In this document: in pieces, positions 53,378 to 63,609 of the stretch
How positions within the stretch are numbered: the stretch's first letter is position 1
Layout of the letters: the number at the start of each line of letters is the position of its first letter
From: Cafeteria roenbergensis
Lineage: Eukaryota; Sar; Bigyra; Bicosoecida; Cafeteriaceae
Direction: 5' to 3'
NCBI GenBank assembly: GCA_008330645.1
Contig: VLTN01000030.1
Coordinates: 324,001-388,000 of the forward strand
Length of the DNA: 64,000 bases
Notes under the pieces: model-generated
Databases searched by the model: none
What the model was told of the DNA's origin: nothing
What the model saw: only the letters and a program-made list of their open reading frames with translations
Program-made: the position numbers and the translations under genes

Positions 53378-55914
53378 ATGGCTGCGTTCGCGGAATACTG
53401 CTCTAGCGATGACGACAGCGGCTCTTCCGGCGACGAGGCGGCATCCGTGAGTGGGCGTGCATTGCTAGCGCCCGAAGTTTGCAGTCTTGCTCCGGAACGC
53501 CCTTCCGATGCCATTGCTCCGCAACTGGCTGGGTCACGCATGGCAGGCGTGTGCCGCCTTGTGGGTCGACGGGCGTCGATCGCGCAGGGGCGTGCGTGGC
53601 GTGAGCGGGGAGGCAAGAAGACTCCGGGCAACCTGCACCTGCTCGCTCCGCACGCCCGCTGGCGATCGCTGCCTCAGAAGCCGCGAGCAGCCCTGACAAC
53701 TGCAAGCTCAGTAGCTGTCGGCTCTGGTCAGCGAATGCGTTTGGCTTGCGCGGTTCCTGCTGTCGCTGCCCGCCCCAGGCACAATGTTTCCCGCCGCTTC
53801 AATATTTGTTGCTTACCCCATCGCAGCCCCGCCCCGCTGGCGCCATAAATCCTCCCAGCCCGCGCTCGGTCCTGGCCTCAGCTAGCAATGCCGAAGCTCG
53901 GCCGCAGCAGGCGCCTTCTTCCTCCTCCTCCTCCGCGCCGGCCGCTGGTGCCTCCGGCCCAGCTGGTGCCGCTGGTGCCGCTGGTGCCGCTGGCTCTGCC
54001 GGTACTGATGCAGCGTCGCTTGAGGCGGGCGGAGAAGTCGCTCCGGGGTCTCGAAAGCGGCCCCGCGACAGGTCCCCGCTCGAAACCGCTCAGTGCGCTG
54101 CTTGCGGCGTCGTTGGCTGTCTCTACCGCTGTCCCGGCTGCGGCTCTGCCACCTGCTCTGCCGCGTGCTCTGCCGCGCACCGCGAAGCAACAGGCTGCTC
54201 GGGGCGGCGAAACCGCACTGCCCGCGTGGACATCAAGGCGATGGACGATCGCATGCTGCGAAGTGACCTCGCCTACCTGGATGACGTGGCGCGGGCAGCG
54301 GACAGCGCGCTGCGGAGACTTCGCCACTTTGGATCGGCAGTGCCGGGCAGAGCCGGGCCGGAGATCCTTCCAGTCTCGCGCACGCTGAACCGGAGCGCGC
54401 ATCGACTTGCCGCTGCTGCTCGCTGGACTGGCGTGAGGCTGGCTCTGCAGGCGCCGGGCATGCGACGGAGGGACATCAACACCAGCTCTGCCGTGATGGT
54501 GCCGACGTCATCAGGCAGAGCACGATCGGCAGCGCAAAGTGCAGTGACCGGCTCTGCCGGGAAGTCAACGCCAACTGGGCAGAGCCAGGGAGGGCAGAGC
54601 CGCGTCGCTCCTGGCAGCGCTGAGGCATCTGGGGAGGCGGCTGCGGCTTCTCATTCGGCTGAAGGATCAGCTGTGGCGGGAGCGGCGTCTGCTGGTTCCA
54701 CTGCGCCGGCAACTGCATCGGCCGCTGCATCGGCCGCTGCCCGCCACGGGTCTGACGCGGCTTTGACGGCGCAGGCCCATGGCGCGGTTTCGCCCGCAGT
54801 TGGCGATGCAGCTGCGGTTTCAGATGCTGGCCGGATCGATGAAGAGGGGTCTGGGGCTGGGGATCCAGCTGACGCGCCATCAGCTGACGCGCCATCAGCT
54901 GACGCGCCATCAAGTTGTGGCGGTGCCACCGCTGGTGACGCTGGTGACGATGCCGGGACGGTTGCCAGCGGCGCTGCGAGCCCCACTGCCGCGGCGGCTC
55001 CACCGACTGGTGACGAGGCCACTCCGGCCGCGGCACCAGCGCCGGCCGCCGCGCCAGTCGTGCGCTGGCGGGCAGCGTGGGTGTGGCCGGACGCCAGGCC
55101 GCTGCCGCTGGTGATGGTGGATGAGGCTCTACCGGACACGTCGCGCGTATCGGCGCTGCTGCGGCGGCACCTGGAGCCCAGGGCTGACAACTACGCCGTT
55201 CGACTTCAGCTGCAGGCGTACACGGAGAAGTGTGCAAATGTGGAAGGATCACTGGCAGAGCCGTCGAAGCAGAGCCTCGACTCGCCATGGGGCCCGGCGG
55301 CGGCAGTGACGGTGCTCCTGGCAGAGCCGCACGCAGTGAGCGGCAGAGCCGTGTTCCACGAGGTGGATGTGCAGGAGCGCGGCGAAACCGCGTCGACGTC
55401 GCCTCCCCCGCAGGCCGCCTCACGGCCTGGGTCCGGTGCGGAGTCACACGAGCGCGAGTTTGACCCGGCGGAGTTTCCGGCTCTGCCAGGCAGCCTTCGC
55501 GCGGCTCTGCAGGGCAGGCGCGTGGTGGAATACCCGACGCTGGTCGTGCTGCCGCGGGCGCTTTCGGAGGCGGAGCGACGCGGTCAGCTGACGCGAGCGA
55601 CTCCAGGTGCCGGGGTGCCGGCGGGTCATGCCGCAGTCAGCGGCTCAGCGGGCGGCGAGGGGCAGAGCGACGAAGTGGGCCCGGCTCTGCTGGCGGCTAT
55701 GGCGGCGGACTGGTACCCGCTGAGCGGCGAGGCGAGGGCGGCACCGGCCCCGGCGCCGGCCACTGGTGGGGCGGCGGGCGCTGGTGGGCGCGGTCGCGGT
55801 CGCGGGCGTGGTCGGGGACGGGGCCGGGGGCGCGGTGGCGGTCGCGGTGGCGGTCGCGGCAGGGGGCGCGGTGGCGGGCGCGGACGGGGCCGCGGTCGGG
55901 GCAGAGGCAACTGA
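53378..55914 (+). CDS. BCD1: BCD1/ZNHIT6 box C/D snoRNP assembly protein with RGG tail
   Basis: This is a nuclear factor for early assembly of box C/D snoRNPs. The exons are 53378-53446 (MAAFAEYCSSDDDSGSSGDE...) and 53827-55914, with an intron of 380 nt (GTGAGT...CCATCGCAG, phase 0), giving 718 residues. The zf-HIT finger is CAACGVVGCLYRCPGCGSAT, CSAACSAAH, CSG, with ligands C113, C116, C125, C128, C133, C137, H141 and C147. It is followed by the family segment TARVDIKAMDDRMLRSDLAY, then LDDVARAADSALRRL. A later conserved-looking part (LPLVMVDEALPDTSRVSALL) precedes an unusual C-terminus of about 40 residues of RGRGRGRG/GGRG. Such GAR tails are typical of fibrillarin and nucleolin; I do not know them from BCD1. 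The middle is Ala/Ser-rich linker. Confidence 0.85.
54868..54913 (+). repeat. 15-bp coding repeat (CAGCTGACGCGCCAT x3)
   Basis: Three exact tandem copies encode a PSADA repeat in the BCD1 linker. Confidence 0.9.
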
Positions 55915-56314
55915 TGCGGAGGTGATGGGCGGTTGATTGCGCCATGCCGGCACAGCGTGGCAAAAGCAGTTGTTCAGCTCCCGACGCGTGTTGCGACCAG
56001 CCGGGCCCGCCCACGCACACTCGCAGCAACAGCCCAGAGCGCCGGCCGCCGCAGCCAGATGCCGCCGCACGCAATGAGGGCAATCAGTCCAATCACGCTG
56101 CAAAAAGGGTGACGTGGCCAGCTTGCAGGGGCGCGAGTGTGGCCGGCTTGCAGCGGCTGCGATTGCGTCAAGTGGCGTGACGCGACCGCATACCGATCCG
56201 GCCGCCGGGGTTCATTGGCGATGCAACGGGCACTCATACCACGCAGGGGGGGGGGGGCCGCATGGGCGTCGAGGCCGGCCGGGCGTCGAGGCTGGCCGGG
56301 CCTGCATCGCTCGC
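55915..56314. other. Convergent 3' intergenic region, BCD1 / GHITM
   Basis: The region contains a G-run at about 56249-56258 and short imperfect repeats near 56270-56300. No gene is seen. Confidence 0.5.
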
Positions 56315-57615
56315 TCACTTGCGCCTGCCCTGGCTGCCCGCAAGCAGCGTTGCGATGCGGATGAAGAGGTTGATTGAGTCGAGATAGATGCCGATGCTCT
56401 GGCGATAGGGGTGGTACTGCTCCGTGGCGGTGCCGGTGGCCGCGGCCACCTCTGTGGGCGACGGCGTGTGCTTCGCGGTGTGAATGATCCTGGAGGTGTC
56501 ATACAAAACAAACGCGCCGAACAGGCCGGTGCCTCCGTAGAGGCTTACGGCGGACAGCACCCCGCCAACGGCCGTAGTGGGGAAGATGGCGGAGCCGAGG
56601 CTGGCCACGACGACGAGTCCGAGGCCGATCGCGAGGGGCCCGCCCATTGAGAGGAAGCGGTCAGAGGGGCTGCTTGCAGCGACTGCAGAGAGCGCGCCGA
56701 CGACAACGCCGGTGTAGAGGCCTGCTCGCAGGAGGATGGGCGCGCCCAGGGTGCCCATCACGCACAGCGGCACGGCGTTGGCGGTGGCGAAGGCGGTGAG
56801 AGCGGCGATGTTGCCCGCCGTGTTGCTTGCGTCCATCGAGTTAATGGCCATCACGCAGGCCACGCTAGAGGCCAGGCCCAGCCCCATCACCACCCACGGG
56901 TTCACCGCCGCGATGGCGGAGACGGCGCCGGCGCGCCACAGCCCGGCTGCGACGAGGCCGGTGGCCGTGATGGTGTAGCCGAACGCCGCCATGGTCGCCG
57001 CGACGCGCTGCTGCACCAGCGGAGACCACGCGCTGCCGCCGAGGCCCAGGGTCTTGCCCAGGGCGGGGTTGCTCTGGAGATGGGCTGCAAGGGACAGGCG
57101 GGGGCGGGAAGAGGCAGGCGGCCGCGTGGAGGGAGCGCTCGAGGCGGCGGCTGCGACGGAGTTCGCCGGAGTGTTCGGCGGAAGCCACCCCGAGCGCGGG
57201 CAGCGCGCCACGGGCCGCCCGGCTGCACCCGCGGGGACGCCGGCGGCTGAAATGACCACAGAGGCGCCGGGCGCGTGCCCCCGTGGCAGGCCTGTGCGGC
57301 TGCAACCGGGCGTCCATGAGTTTGGCGGCGCGAGCTTGCCGCGTCGGAACACGGCCTGGCTGTTCGCCGCAATCTCACTCAGGCCGCTCGGGCTTGCGGC
57401 CTCAACGTGGGCTCACCTCCCAGGGCGCCGAGGCCCACAACTCCGGCCGCTGCGCCCAGGCCGAGCGCGACGCGAGTCGGGGAAATGCGCACTGCGGGCG
57501 CGGTGCTCAGGCGGCGAACTCCCGTGGCGGCCAGCTCGGCGCGGGCTCCAGCGAACGGGGACACCCGAGCGGCGGCCATGCGGCGCGCTGCCATCCGGGC
57601 GGATCCAATGATCAT
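56315..57615 (-). CDS. GHITM: GHITM/MICS1, mitochondrial BAX-inhibitor-1 family protein
   Basis: This multi-span inner mitochondrial membrane protein is linked in animals to cristae shape and Ca2+/H+ exchange. The exons are 57615-57417 and 57084-56315, with an intron of 332 nt (GTGAGC...CCCTTGCAG, phase 1), giving 322 residues. Exon 1 encodes an Arg-rich presequence (MIIGSARMAARRMAAARVSP) and a first hydrophobic segment (VALGLGAAAGVVGLGAL). Exon 2 holds the BI-1 core with about six further spans, for example MAAFGYTITATGLVAAGL, WVVMGLGLASSVACVMAI and SLYGGTGLFGAFVLYDTSRI. The FVLYDTSRIIHTAK ending of this segment is a family hallmark, followed by YHPYRQSIGIYLDSINLFIR. The call is firm; the start Met is the first in a good targeting sequence. 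Confidence 0.9.
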
Positions 57616-57792
57616 CGTTGCGGCGCGTGTGCGACGAGTGCCGGTGTGCGGGGCGGCGAATTGCGAGGCACATGCTCGGCGTCCGCTTGAGCTCTGCCGC
57701 CGGGTCGCAACTAGCCGCAACACGCAGCCTAGCCTCCGCGCAATTTTGGCGGGGCAACGCGCCCCCAGCGCCCCGGCGCGCGCCACGCGCCC

Positions 57793-59114
57793 TCAAGCCT
57801 TGGCCACCCGTTCGCGGATGGCGTCAGCAGCGGCCGCGTCCCTCGGCAACGCTGCTGGGTCCACGAAGCAAACCGCGAAACCGCCCTGCATGGTCCCCGG
57901 GAGGGGGCAGCCGCAGTCTGTCTTCACCTCGACGGCCTCATGCTCCTCCTCGACGCCTGCCGCCGTGACCACACGCGTGCGTAGCAGCGCCAGCTGGGGC
58001 GCGAGGTCCCGCATGGCTCTGCCGAGGGCCGCCGGCTCAAGCAGCAGGTGCACCCCCCCGCGAGTTTCCACCGCCCACGCCGCGCCCACGCCCGCGGCGT
58101 CCAGCAGCGACATGCAGGCGCCCACGGCGTCCTTGTCGTCCACGTCCAGCGTGCGCCACCGCGCCCTGCCGTGGACCGCGGTTTCGCGCTGCACGGCAGC
58201 CAGGAACATTCTGTCGAGGCGGTGGCGGCTGGGGGCCTCCGCGGGGGACCCCTTTGCCGCCTTGGGGCTGGCGACCGCCGCGGCCAGGCGCCGCGCCTCG
58301 TCGGCCACGCGGGCGCCGTACTCGGCGGCGACGTCGGCGGCGGCGGAGCGGGGCGAGCGGGGGTTGGTGGTCGCGTACAGCGCCGCCGTGCCCATGTCAA
58401 CGGCCATCAGGCCGTCGTCATCGGCCGCGTCGGCGCGGTTTCGCGGCGCCCTGACCGTGTACGCGCCCGGTCGCGGGTCCAAGAGCCGCAGGGCACGCCT
58501 GGCGAGATCCTGCGGGCGGGAGCCGCCCTCGACCACCTGGCGGCCCAGCACGGCTGTGCAGGGCGCGCCGTACTTGGGCCGGGTCTGCGCGTGAACGGTG
58601 CCGGAAGCGGACGCGGCGAAGTGGGACGGGGGCGGGCTGCGGGTGGCTCCAGCCGGGGCCGAGGGCGTGCACGGCCGGCGCTGGCGACGGCTTGGATGGG
58701 CGCGCGCGGGCAGTTGGCCGATGTGCCCTCCCGATCGCTCGCTGGCGCTGCAACTGCCGCTGGCTTCCAACACGCCCCGCACGCATGCACCATAGGCCCG
58801 AGAGAGCTGCCGTCGACGGCACCAGGAGCCACTTCGGCAGCGGGGGCGCGAGAAAATTCTGCACGCCGATGCGCGCAAGTTCGCACCTGGAGCCAGAGGA
58901 TGGTGCAGCCCTCCTCGTCCGCCACAATGGACTTGGCGAAGAAGAGCATCTGCTGCACGTCGTGCACGAGCGACCCGCTGCTCGCAGCCAGCTCCAGCAG
59001 CGCGGGCGGCACCGGGCCCGCGGCAGCAGCAATTGCATCCGAGCTCAGCGGCACAAAGCGCGGCTTCAGGTCCAGGCTGCCTGCGTCCGCGGCAGCGGCA
59101 GCAGTTCCAGACAT
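57793..59114 (-). CDS. Conserved-looking protein of unknown function
   Basis: The exons are 59114-58887 and 58584-57793, with an intron of 302 nt that starts GTGCGA, the only non-GTGAG donor found here, and ends CACGCGCAG (phase 0). The product is 339 residues. It starts MSGTAAAAADAGSLDLK. It has ordered segments VHDVQQMLFFAKSIVADEEG, CTILWLQTRPKYGAPCTAVL, YTVRAPRN, DDGLMAVDMG, RWRTLDVDDKD and a C-terminal CGCPLPGTMQGGFAV. Uneven spacing of Gly/Asp motifs suggests an enzyme, but no family comes to mind. Ala-rich insertions are fewer than in its neighbours, so it should respond well to a profile search. Confidence 0.65.
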
Positions 59115-59525
59115 GAGCGGATGCGCGCACCACACGGGAAGCGGCCTGTGCACGCCTTCTCGGCGGAGTGGGAGCGAAGCGCGGGCGCGCTTGCGGCAAC
59201 TCGCTGGCACTGACCCGCGGCAGAGCTCGCAGCATGGCCATAAACAAGCGCGAAATCACGCAGCGCGCCGCCCCACCCGTCGAGTGAGCGGTGCGCAACC
59301 GCAGTGGGACGCTGCGCATGCACAGGGCTGTGACGAGGCGGCTGTGCGGCAAGGACCAGCTGCAGCTCCCACCGAGGCACACAGCCGCACAGAGCAGACT
59401 CGGGCTCTGCCAGTTCAAGGAAACCCGCGCCCGCCGCCGGCAGCGCGCCGCAAGCACCGCACGAGCTGGGGCGAGGCTTGCAAGGGGGAGAGAATCGTAC
59501 CCCTTTGGACCTTCCCGTTGTCTTC
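59115..59525. other. Divergent intergenic region
   Basis: This 411-bp region lies between the starts of the unknown minus-strand gene and the RGP1-like gene. Promoters are presumed. No gene is seen. Confidence 0.45.
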
Positions 59526-61307
59526 ATGTTCGGCGCGGTCGCCGAGTGCTTGCCCAGCGCGGAGGGCGGCGCGTCGGCCGATCTGCGACTGCGGCTCGTG
59601 CCGCACCCGTCGGCCGGCTGGGAGGACGACCAGCTGTGCCCGTCCGCCACCATCGAGGCCGTCTCCGTGTGCCTGGTATCTTGCGTTGTGCCCACCTCCG
59701 GCGTGCCGTACTGCCGCGCTGAAGCGCACGCGAGGCTGCCAGCCGACGAGCAGCGCGCCATCGGCCGGGCGCTCGGTGAGCACTTGCAGAGAAGCGCCTC
59801 CGGCTGCACCCGCCCCACCCTGCGTGCCATTGTCGGCTGCCAGCCCAGCGTCTCGTCTCGTCTCGTCCCCGCCCCAGGGGCGCGACCGCTCTCGGCGCTG
59901 CCGCCACCCCTCGCTCAAAGCCACAATCCCATCGCCCCCACCCCCCCACCCCCCCGCGCAACCGGTCTCTCCATCGCAGGGCGGGGCTCCCGTGCCGTCT
60001 GGGCATCGGATCGGCTGCCTGCGCTGCCGACGTCGGGCGTGATGACGGTCCACCCGGCAGAGCCCCCAGTCGCATGCAGAGCGACCCTGCCCCTGCCCCC
60101 CGCCTCGGCAGAGCCGGCCGCCGGCCCGCTCGGAAGCGCAGCTCTGCTTGCCCTGTGGCGCGTCCGCTGGAGCGCCGACCAGGCCGCCGACGTCGCGCCT
60201 TCGTCGATCGTCGGGTCGCTGATGTGGGTCATTGGGGCCGGCGACAGCGCCCCGGCCCGCCGATCAGAGGGCGTCATCGCCGTGGCAGTGCCCACTTCGC
60301 GGCACAAGGAAGGCGTCGGTCGGAGTACCGATTTGCCGAAGCCAGCTGCTGAGGAGCCTGGGTCAGCTGACCGCCCGGGCTCTGCAGCGGGCGAAGGGGT
60401 CACTGGCGGGACGCGTCGCCCAGCGACAGCTGCGAGCCTTGCCGACGTCGACGCGGCGCTCGGGCTAGAGACCCGGTCGGGAGCGGCCGGACACGCAGTT
60501 GAGGCCGCCCCGGCCGCCGGAAGCCGCGCCAGCAGCGCACTCGACAGCGGGGCCGGCGAAGAAGCCGCCAGCGACGGCGCGAAACCGCTGGTGGCGCGGC
60601 TGGCTGCGGGGGGCTTGCTGTGCCACGCGCGCGTGTGGCCGGCCAGCGGCCAGCTCCGGCCTGGCAGAGCAGTGCGGGGTGAGGTGTTGCTTGGCGGCGC
60701 GGAGGTGCCCTGCGAGGCTGCCAGCGCGGAGCTGGTGGCCGTTCACTGGCCTGGGACACCGAGACCGGAAGGATCGGCGCGGGGCCACTCCCCGGCAGAG
60801 CTGGCCGCCGCGGCCGCGGCGGGGCGGGAGTGTGCGGCGGCGGAGGCCGCTGCGCGCTTGGGCCATGCTGACGAGGCCGAGGCTGGCGGTGGGTGGCTCG
60901 ACGACCCGGGGGCGGCCAGTGGCGTTGGCGACGATGCCGGTGACAGCGACGATGGCGGTGACAGCGACGGCGTCGGCGGCGACAGCGGCGGCAGCAGCAG
61001 CGGCGGCGTGAGGCCTGTTGCGGCTCCGCGCGGCGCCGTGACTGCGGTCGTTTCGTCGTGGGCATCGGGGCTGCGGCACGTGTCCTCAGCGGCGTTCAGC
61101 CTGCAGCTGCCGCCGTCGGCCGCCCCGAGCGGCGCCTGCGCCGGCGGCACCGTCGGTTACGCGCTCAAGCTGCGGCTGTGGCCGATGGCTGCGAGCCCCG
61201 TGAATTGGATGGTGCCGCTGACGGTGGGCCCGCGACAGGGTGAGGCGCTCAGAGTCGAGGCCAGTGAAACGGCCTTTGCGGTCGTGCCAGGAGTGGCGAT
61301 TCACTGA
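59526..61307 (+). CDS. RGP1: RGP1-like protein (arrestin-like fold, Ric1-Rgp1 Rab6 GEF partner)
   Basis: With Ric1, Rgp1 activates the Golgi Rab Ypt6/Rab6. The exons are 59526-59775 and 59980-61307; the intron is 204 nt (GTGAGC...CCATCGCAG, phase 1), a multiple of three. The product is 525 residues. The similarity is in layout and weak motifs: ARVWPASGQLRPGRAVRGEV resembles the 'Y..GE.v.G.l' beta-sandwich start, AAFSLQLPPSAAPSG resembles the FSLPIP..aTP segment, and then come VGYALKLRLWP and VNWMVPLTVGP, like the W-LPI-v-P end of human RGP1. Between them lie Ala/Gly/Asp-rich insertions. If correct it would work with COG5 in Golgi retrograde traffic. Another arrestin-like protein is the main alternative. 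Confidence 0.5.
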   Translation: MFGAVAECLPSAEGGASADLRLRLVPHPSAGWEDDQLCPSATIEAVSVCLVSCVVPTSGVPYCRAEAHARLPADEQRAIGRALGEHLQRSASGCTRPTLRAIVGCQPSVSSRLVPAPGARPLSALPPPLAQSHNPIAPTPPPPRATGLSIAGRGSRAVWASDRLPALPTSGVMTVHPAEPPVACRATLPLPPASAEPAAGPLGSAALLALWRVRWSADQAADVAPSSIVGSLMWVIGAGDSAPARRSEGVIAVAVPTSRHKEGVGRSTDLPKPAAEEPGSADRPGSAAGEGVTGGTRRPATAASLADVDAALGLETRSGAAGHAVEAAPAAGSRASSALDSGAGEEAASDGAKPLVARLAAGGLLCHARVWPASGQLRPGRAVRGEVLLGGAEVPCEAASAELVAVHWPGTPRPEGSARGHSPAELAAAAAAGRECAAAEAAARLGHADEAEAGGGWLDDPGAASGVGDDAGDSDDGGDSDGVGGDSGGSSSGGVRPVAAPRGAVTAVVSSWASGLRHVSSAAFSLQLPPSAAPSGACAGGTVGYALKLRLWPMAASPVNWMVPLTVGPRQGEALRVEASETAFAVVPGVAIH

Positions 61308-61913
61308 CGGGTCGGCCGTTTTCGTGCGTGCGTGCGTGTGTGCGTGCGTGCGTGTGTGTGTGTGTATGTGTTGGAGCAGCGGGCATTGGCTGGCGCGCCC
61401 GGGACGAATGTGCAAGCACGCGCGAATCACCGTTGACACGCCGAACCGCACACGTTGGGACAATGTTGCAAGCGCCACCGCGACGCCTGAGGAGCGAGCG
61501 CATGGTCATGCCTTGGCCAAGGGATCCAAGCGCTGCCGCAACCCGCCTCGTCGCTGCCAAGCAGCAGTGCGTGGAAACTGTGCATGGGCGACCCGCCCAC
61601 AACTCTCCCGAGTGGGCACCAGGCCGCCGGCAGCGGTCTTGGCCTGGCTTCGGTTGACCCCCAACGCACGTGCGAAGCGTTTGCGTGCCGCGTGTTCATT
61701 TCGGGTCATTGAAGGCGCTCGAGAGAGGCAAGCCGTTCGTGCAAACGCAGCTGGTGGTTCACGCAATGCAAAGCTGGCCCAAGCGGCAGGCTGCCAGCCA
61801 TTCAGTAGCGAGCAAAAAACGGCCCCGTCCGCAGGGAGGCTGTCGCGCCGGTCCGGATCTCGCCGCCGCAGCGCCGCGCAGCGCGGCGCAGACCTCGCCA
61901 GACCGGCGGCGTG
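61308..61913. other. Convergent intergenic region with a GT-rich repeat
   Basis: A (GTGC)n/(GT)n simple repeat occupies about 61325-61372. The rest shows no gene and separates two 3' ends. Confidence 0.55.
61325..61372 (+). repeat. GTGC/GT simple sequence repeat
   Basis: Alternating GTGCGTGC and GTGTGT units form a run of about 48 bp, a potential Z-DNA-forming microsatellite. Confidence 0.85.
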
Positions 61914-63575
61914 TCACCTCCTGGGCCTCCTGTTCGAGGCCCCCCAGGTCACCGCGGTGTCGGAGGCGTCCACCGCCTGCGCCACGTGCCGCGCAAGCTG
62001 CCTGGGCCGCGGGGGCAGCTGCGGAATGGGCGCGAAGCCCGTTGCGCGGTGGTGCTGGGCCGCTGCGGCTCGGAGGCGGCGCGGGTCTTCGTGCGGCGCG
62101 CTCGAGGCGGCGCGGGGGGGGATCGGCGGCGGCGTGGCAGGGGCGGCGTCTGGAGGGGCAGCCAGCACCGCAGAGCCTGGGGCGGCGGCCGGCCCAGGAA
62201 AGGCGGCATCGGCAGAGGAGGCGGCGGCGGAGGAGGAGGAGGCGGAGGGGGCAGAGGCGGAGGCGGAGGCGCGGGGGGGAATGGTGAACGCGGAGACGGC
62301 GCGCTGGCGCGTCGGGCCGATTGCAAGGCTGGCTTCGCCGGCGCTGTGCTGGGTCAGGTCGAAGGGCGAGGCCGGGGAGCGGACGACGCTGGGGCGCGAC
62401 AGCGGCGGTGTCGGGGCGGCCGCAGCGGAACTGGCGGTTGAGTCGACGGCAGAGTCGGAAGTGTCGGCTCCGATAATACGCGGGGGTCCCGTGGCGGGGT
62501 TGCCGGCCGCGGTCGGCGCCCCGGTCAAGGCCCGCGCCCAGCCCGGCTGGAACACGGACTTTGGCTGGCCAGAGGCGCCGCTGGCTGGGTTACGAACGAG
62601 AACGACGGCGGTGCCAGGCGAGCCCGGCGCGCGGTGAGTGGCCGGCCTGACCGGCGTGGGGGCGTGAACGAACTGGGCGCTGCTGGCGGAGTGTCTCAGG
62701 CGCCGCGCCAGGCACACCGACGCGGCGATGACCGCCACGGACGAGACGGTGGCGAGCAGCGCAACGGACACCACTCCCGACGAGTCTGGACACGCGTCGA
62801 CGTCGGCGCTGGCGCTGAGGAGCAGTCCCGCGTAGGCGTCGCTGCGTGCCGGGTCGCACACGGCAAGCGCGAGCGGGCGCTCCAGGAGCAGCACCTCCCC
62901 CCTGGAGTAGTTGAGGAACACGCAGCTGCTGTCTTGCAAGCAAGCGCTTAGCGCCTCAGGGCCGGAGGTGCCGCCGTCGCCGCAGGCGAACGACAGCCCG
63001 CACAGCGAGCCCACGCAATGCGCGGACTTGATTGCCCCCACGATGGCGTTGGTCGTCCCCGTGCCGTCGCTGGCGCCCCAGGAGTAGCCCACGCGGTCCT
63101 GCGAGATGCACGCCCGAGTTACCGTGCTGTCATCCGCCCCCAGCACCACGAACCCACCCGTTGCGCGCCAGAAGCTGTTCGACGTTGCGCCTGTGCGCCC
63201 CAGCTGCTGCGAGGCAGGCGCAGGTCGCACGGGGGCCGACGAGCCGCACGCATGGCTTTGGGCGCTGGCGGCGCCGCGCGGGGCCGGCGTCGCAGATAGT
63301 GCAAGTGGCGGGCCGGGGCGTCGCACGCAAGCCGTCACCCCGCGTCTGGCAACCAGGGAGGGCTGTGCGGTCGACAGCTCTGCACCCCGCGCAGCCGGGG
63401 CCGGTCAGCACGGCCAGCGCGCACTCGGCTCGGCGCCGGCGAGGGCCGGTCAAATGTTTCCGATGCGCAAACGTGCAAGCTTGCGGCAAGCCCCAGGACG
63501 ACGCCACCCGCTCACGAAAAGAACCAGCGTCACGAGAAACGCAGCGCCTGCCGCGGGCGGCCGCGGCAGGCGCAT
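61914..63575 (-). CDS. Type I membrane protein with small cysteine-containing ectodomain
   Basis: The exons are 63575-63516 and 63206-61914, with an intron of 309 nt (GTGAGC...CCTCGCAG, phase 0), giving 450 residues. Exon 1 is exactly a signal peptide (MRLPRPPAAGAAFLVTLVLF). The ectodomain (about 170 residues) has eight or so Cys and segments FWRATGGFVVLGADDS, SAHCVGSLCGLSFACGDG and LSACLQDSSCVFLNYSRGEV. A single span (VVSVALLATVSSVAVIAASV) is followed by a basic stop-transfer LARRLRH. The ~220-residue cytoplasmic part is Pro/Ser/Ala-rich (TPPLSRPS, TPPPIPPRA), with possible SH3-type ligands. No family is recognised. Without exon 1 the frame has no Met at all, which supports the splice. It is divergent from the partial gene on its right. 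Confidence 0.58.
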
Positions 63576-63609
63576 GCGGCGCTCCACCCGAGCCTGGGGG
63601 CGCGCCGCA

